Shown: one piece after another, positions 61,616 to 64,000 of the stretch
Layout of the letters: each line of letters starts with the position of its first letter
How positions within the stretch are numbered: the first letter of the stretch is position 1
Source: Ruminococcus sp.
Lineage (GTDB): Bacteria > Bacillota > Clostridia > Oscillospirales > Acutalibacteraceae
Length of the DNA stretch: 64,000 bases
Direction of reading: 5' to 3'
NCBI GenBank assembly: GCA_017457955.1
Contig: JAFTGL010000012.1
Span: 62,001 to 126,000 of the forward strand
Made by a program: the position numbers and the translations under genes
The notes under the pieces: generated by a model
Told to the model about the DNA's origin: nothing
The model's database searches: none
Seen by the model: the letters and a program-made list of their open reading frames with translations, nothing else

Positions 61616-63585
61616 TCTATCCTGCCGAACATCCGCTCAAGCTCATGCTTTTTGAGGATGATACACACGGGTCTGCCGTGGGGACAATGGCGGATATCCT
61701 CGTCCTCTACTCGGCGGGCAAGCTCGATGAGCTCCCGCTCGGTATTGCGGTTGCCGCCCTTGATCGCGGCGCGGCAGGAGACGTTCGCGTAAATCCACTC
61801 CATTTTCTCGGACTTGATCTCTTTTTTATTCTCGGACAGATACCCCGCCATCTCGATCACGGACGGCTCGATATCTTCAAGCGGCAAATACTGAGGCGCT
61901 GAACGCACGATGATACTGCCGCTGCCGAAATCATCAATGTCAAAGCCAGCCTCGCGGAATACTTCGAGGTCGGAGATGACGGCGTTATAATCGATTTTGT
62001 TGAGGGTGACGGTGATGGGCGTCAGCAAAAGCTGGCTGTAACCGCTTCCCTTTTCGCTTTTCAGCTTTTCATATATGATACGCTCGTGAGCGGCATGCTT
62101 GTCGATCAGCATGATCTCGCGGTCGTTTTTCTCAACGATGATATAGGTTTTGAACGCTTCGCCGATGTATTTGTAGTAGTTTTCGTCAAGTTCGATCAGC
62201 GGCTGCGGCTCCTGTGCGGCAGGTTCTTCTGCCAAAGCGGGAGCTTCCTTCGGCTCAGCGGGCTGAGCGATAACGGTATCGTTTGATTGGGATTTTTCCT
62301 CGCGCTTTTCTTCGATACGCTTCTGATACTGCTCGACAAAGGGTGAGGCGGAATCCGCGACCTTTACCGTATGATTCATCTTCGGTACGCTGACCTCGGG
62401 CTCGTCGAGCATTTGGAACAGCTTCTCCGCTCTCAGCTCTTCGGCACGCAGATTCGTCTTTTGCGCAGGCTTTGCGGCAGGCTGAACAGGCGGCTGTTCG
62501 TCGCGCTCGCGGAACACCTTCTGCGCCAGTTCAAAGGGATTGACGCGCTTGACGGGCTTCGCCGTGTTGTCGGACAGCTTCGCTTCCACACGCTGTTCCC
62601 CGTTCATCAGAGCGGTCTTGACCGCGTGATACACCGCGTCAAAGACAGGACGCTCGTTGACAAAGCGCACTTCGAGCTTTGTCGGATGGACGTTGACGTC
62701 CACCGCGTTGAAGGACATATCGAGGTTGAGTACGCAGGACGGGAACTTACCGACCATGACCGAGCCCTTGCACGCTTCGCTGATTGCCGCCATCGCGGTC
62801 TTGCAGATCACAAAGCGGTGGTTGATAAAGAAGTTCTGCATGTTGCGGTTGGGGCGGGCATTCTCGGGGCGGCTGATGTAGCCGCTGACACGGACGCCGC
62901 CGAGGGTGTAGTCGACGGGGATCAGGCTCTTTGCGAAATCGCGTCCGTAAACGGCGTAGATCGCCGACAGGAGCTTTGAGTCGCCCGCGGTACGCAGGAC
63001 GGTTTTGGAATCTTTGATATAGGTGAGCGCGATCTCGGGGTGAGACAGCGCGATCTTATCGATCACATTGGATACGGCGTTGCCCTCCGCCATATCGGTT
63101 TTGAGGAATTTCATGCGGGCAGGCACGTTGTAAAACAGGTCGCGGATGATAAAGGTCGTGCCGTCTGGACAGCCCGCGTCGTCAAAGCTGATCTCTTCCC
63201 CGCCCTCGATCAGATAGCGGGTGCCTGTCTCTTCCTCCCGCGCCTTGGTGATCAGCTCCAGATGGGAGACGGATGAGACGGAAGCCAGCGCTTCGCCGCG
63301 GAAACCGAGGGTCGCGATGGCGTCGAGGTCGTCCTCGACTTTGACCTTGGAAGTGGCATGACGGATGAACGCGGGACGGATATCGTCCTTCAAAATGCCG
63401 CTGCCGTTATCGGAGACGCGCATAAAGGTGACGCCGCCGTTTTTGATCTCTACAGTGACGGCGGTCGCTCCCGCGTCGATCGAGTTTTCAACCAGCTCTT
63501 TGATGACCGACGAGGGTCTCTCGACAACTTCGCCTGCCGCGATCAGCTCGGCGACGTGCTTGTCGAGCACATTGATCCTGCCCAT
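61612..63585 (-). CDS. mutL: DNA mismatch repair endonuclease MutL
   Basis: About 657 residues from the ATG at 63585 (MGRINVLDKH), preceded by AAAGGAGG; an ATG at 63621 inside the mutS end is less likely. The N-terminal GHKL ATPase shows ELVENSIDAG, RVSDNGSGI, TLGFRGEALASVSSV and the DNA-binding core. A Pro/Glu-rich linker (about 350-470) follows. The C-terminal endonuclease domain contains DKHAAHERIIYE, a variant of DQHAx2Ex4E with Lys replacing Gln, and CPHGRP for zinc binding. So this is the nicking type of MutL used where MutH is absent. Confidence 0.95.
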   Translation of the reverse strand: MGRINVLDKHVAELIAAGEVVERPSSVIKELVENSIDAGATAVTVEIKNGGVTFMRVSDNGSGILKDDIRPAFIRHATSKVKVEDDLDAIATLGFRGEALASVSSVSHLELITKAREEETGTRYLIEGGEEISFDDAGCPDGTTFIIRDLFYNVPARMKFLKTDMAEGNAVSNVIDKIALSHPEIALTYIKDSKTVLRTAGDSKLLSAIYAVYGRDFAKSLIPVDYTLGGVRVSGYISRPENARPNRNMQNFFINHRFVICKTAMAAISEACKGSVMVGKFPSCVLNLDMSFNAVDVNVHPTKLEVRFVNERPVFDAVYHAVKTALMNGEQRVEAKLSDNTAKPVKRVNPFELAQKVFRERDEQPPVQPAAKPAQKTNLRAEELRAEKLFQMLDEPEVSVPKMNHTVKVADSASPFVEQYQKRIEEKREEKSQSNDTVIAQPAEPKEAPALAEEPAAQEPQPLIELDENYYKYIGEAFKTYIIVEKNDREIMLIDKHAAHERIIYEKLKSEKGSGYSQLLLTPITVTLNKIDYNAVISDLEVFREAGFDIDDFGSGSIIVRSAPQYLPLEDIEPSVIEMAGYLSENKKEIKSEKMEWIYANVSCRAAIKGGNRNTERELIELARRVEDEDIRHCPHGRPVCIILKKHELERMFGRIE

Positions 63586-63617
63586 ATGCGTTCCTCCTTT
63601 CATGCTGTAGTGTTTGA

Positions 63618-64000
63618 TCAATCCACCATACCCTTTAGTTCATAGAGGATGTTCATCGCTTCTATCGGGGTGAGGGTGTTGACGTCCACCGCGCGCAGCT
63701 TCTTTTCGATCATGCCGTCGGATGTGGGCATGAGACTGAGCTGCATGTCGGGTTCTTCGGCGGGGACAGTGGTCTGTATATGCTCACGCGGAGCACTTGC
63801 ATTTAGCTCCGCTAAAATTTCTTTCGCTCTTTCGATGATGCTGTCGGGGAGTCCCGCTAATTTCGCGACCTCCACGCCGTAGCTTTCATCCGCGCCGCCG
63901 GGCACGATACGCCTGAGGAAGGTGATCTCGTCGCCGCGCTTCTTGACGGCGATATTGTAGTTCTTGACGCCGTCTAGCAGCTCTTCCATCACGGTCAGCT
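63618..64000 (-). CDS. mutS: DNA mismatch recognition protein MutS (C-terminal part only)
   Basis: The C-terminal 127 or so codons of MutS; the gene continues past the right edge. The visible part has the end of the ATPase domain (ELTVMEELLDGVKNYNIAVK, TFLRRIVPGGADESYGVEVA, LAGLPDSIIERAKEIL) and a linker to the C-terminal tetramerisation helix ending LYELKGMVD. Walker motifs lie outside the window. It is followed 32 bases later by the mutL start. Confidence 0.95.
   Translation of the reverse strand, partial: LTVMEELLDGVKNYNIAVKKRGDEITFLRRIVPGGADESYGVEVAKLAGLPDSIIERAKEILAELNASAPREHIQTTVPAEEPDMQLSLMPTSDGMIEKKLRAVDVNTLTPIEAMNILYELKGMVD

Noticed and set aside
1-64000. CRISPR array
   Set aside because: The repeats seen are isolated palindromes, one 50-bp direct repeat pair, tandem 7-mers and FN3-coding repeats. 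None has regularly spaced identical repeats with unique spacers.

Overview
The window looks like a chromosomal segment of a Gram-positive, spore-lineage Clostridia bacterium, most likely Oscillospiraceae/Ruminococcus. The signs are a type I dockerin protein, Cna-B/SpaA-type pilins with a class C sortase, SpoVG, SepF/DivIVA/YlmH, and the gene order mutS-mutL-miaA. Nearly every gene is on the minus strand, so transcription runs right to left. I saw no rRNA, CRISPR array or complete tRNA gene.

Positions 1 to about 23,432 are one end of an AT-richer integrative conjugative element (ICE). Read in transcription order (right to left) it holds: a tyrosine integrase with a one-base frame break, beside a 3'-half remnant of tRNA-Val(CAC) that marks the integration junction; an AbrB-like regulator; an ArdC/ImmA-type protein; ParA, ParB and SpoVG; a 1,082-residue Cna-B surface protein; a fibronectin-III repeat protein; a probable type I toxin/antitoxin pair; then an LPQTG pilin, a class C sortase and an Ig-like membrane protein leading straight into a type IV secretion block (VirB2-, VirB6-, VirB3- and VirB4-like, CHAP hydrolase, lipoprotein), a ribbon-helix-helix protein and a MobL/MobP3-type HUH relaxase that runs off the left edge. 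The coupling protein and the far junction with the intact tRNA gene must lie left of position 1. The layout suggests that conjugation and a sortase-built pilus are made together. A 17-bp palindrome (core TGTCCCT-NNN-AGGGACA) recurs through the element, usually just upstream of a ribosome-binding site, and is the best candidate here for an undescribed regulatory layer.

Positions 23,433 to 33,245 are a chromosomal accessory region: a possible structured RNA, an orphan HicB next to a broken hicA, and a three-gene unit made of a 2,330-residue secreted repeat protein, a 54-residue acidic peptide and a leucine-rich-repeat/dockerin protein. A long AT-rich leader with two promoters and a decayed nuclease remnant lie upstream.

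Positions 33,246 to 64,000 are a GC-richer core of housekeeping genes: a CrtI-like oxidoreductase, a polysaccharide deacetylase, two peptidoglycan-associated proteins, lysA, engB, the proteostasis cluster lon-clpX-clpP-tig, a phosphoesterase, thrC, yraN, rnhB, rbgA, lepB, rplS, rluD, lspA, ileS, the division genes divIVA-ylmH-sepF-yggS with an HlyD-like protein, and miaA-mutL-mutS. Small palindromic or MITE-like repeats sit between several of these genes.
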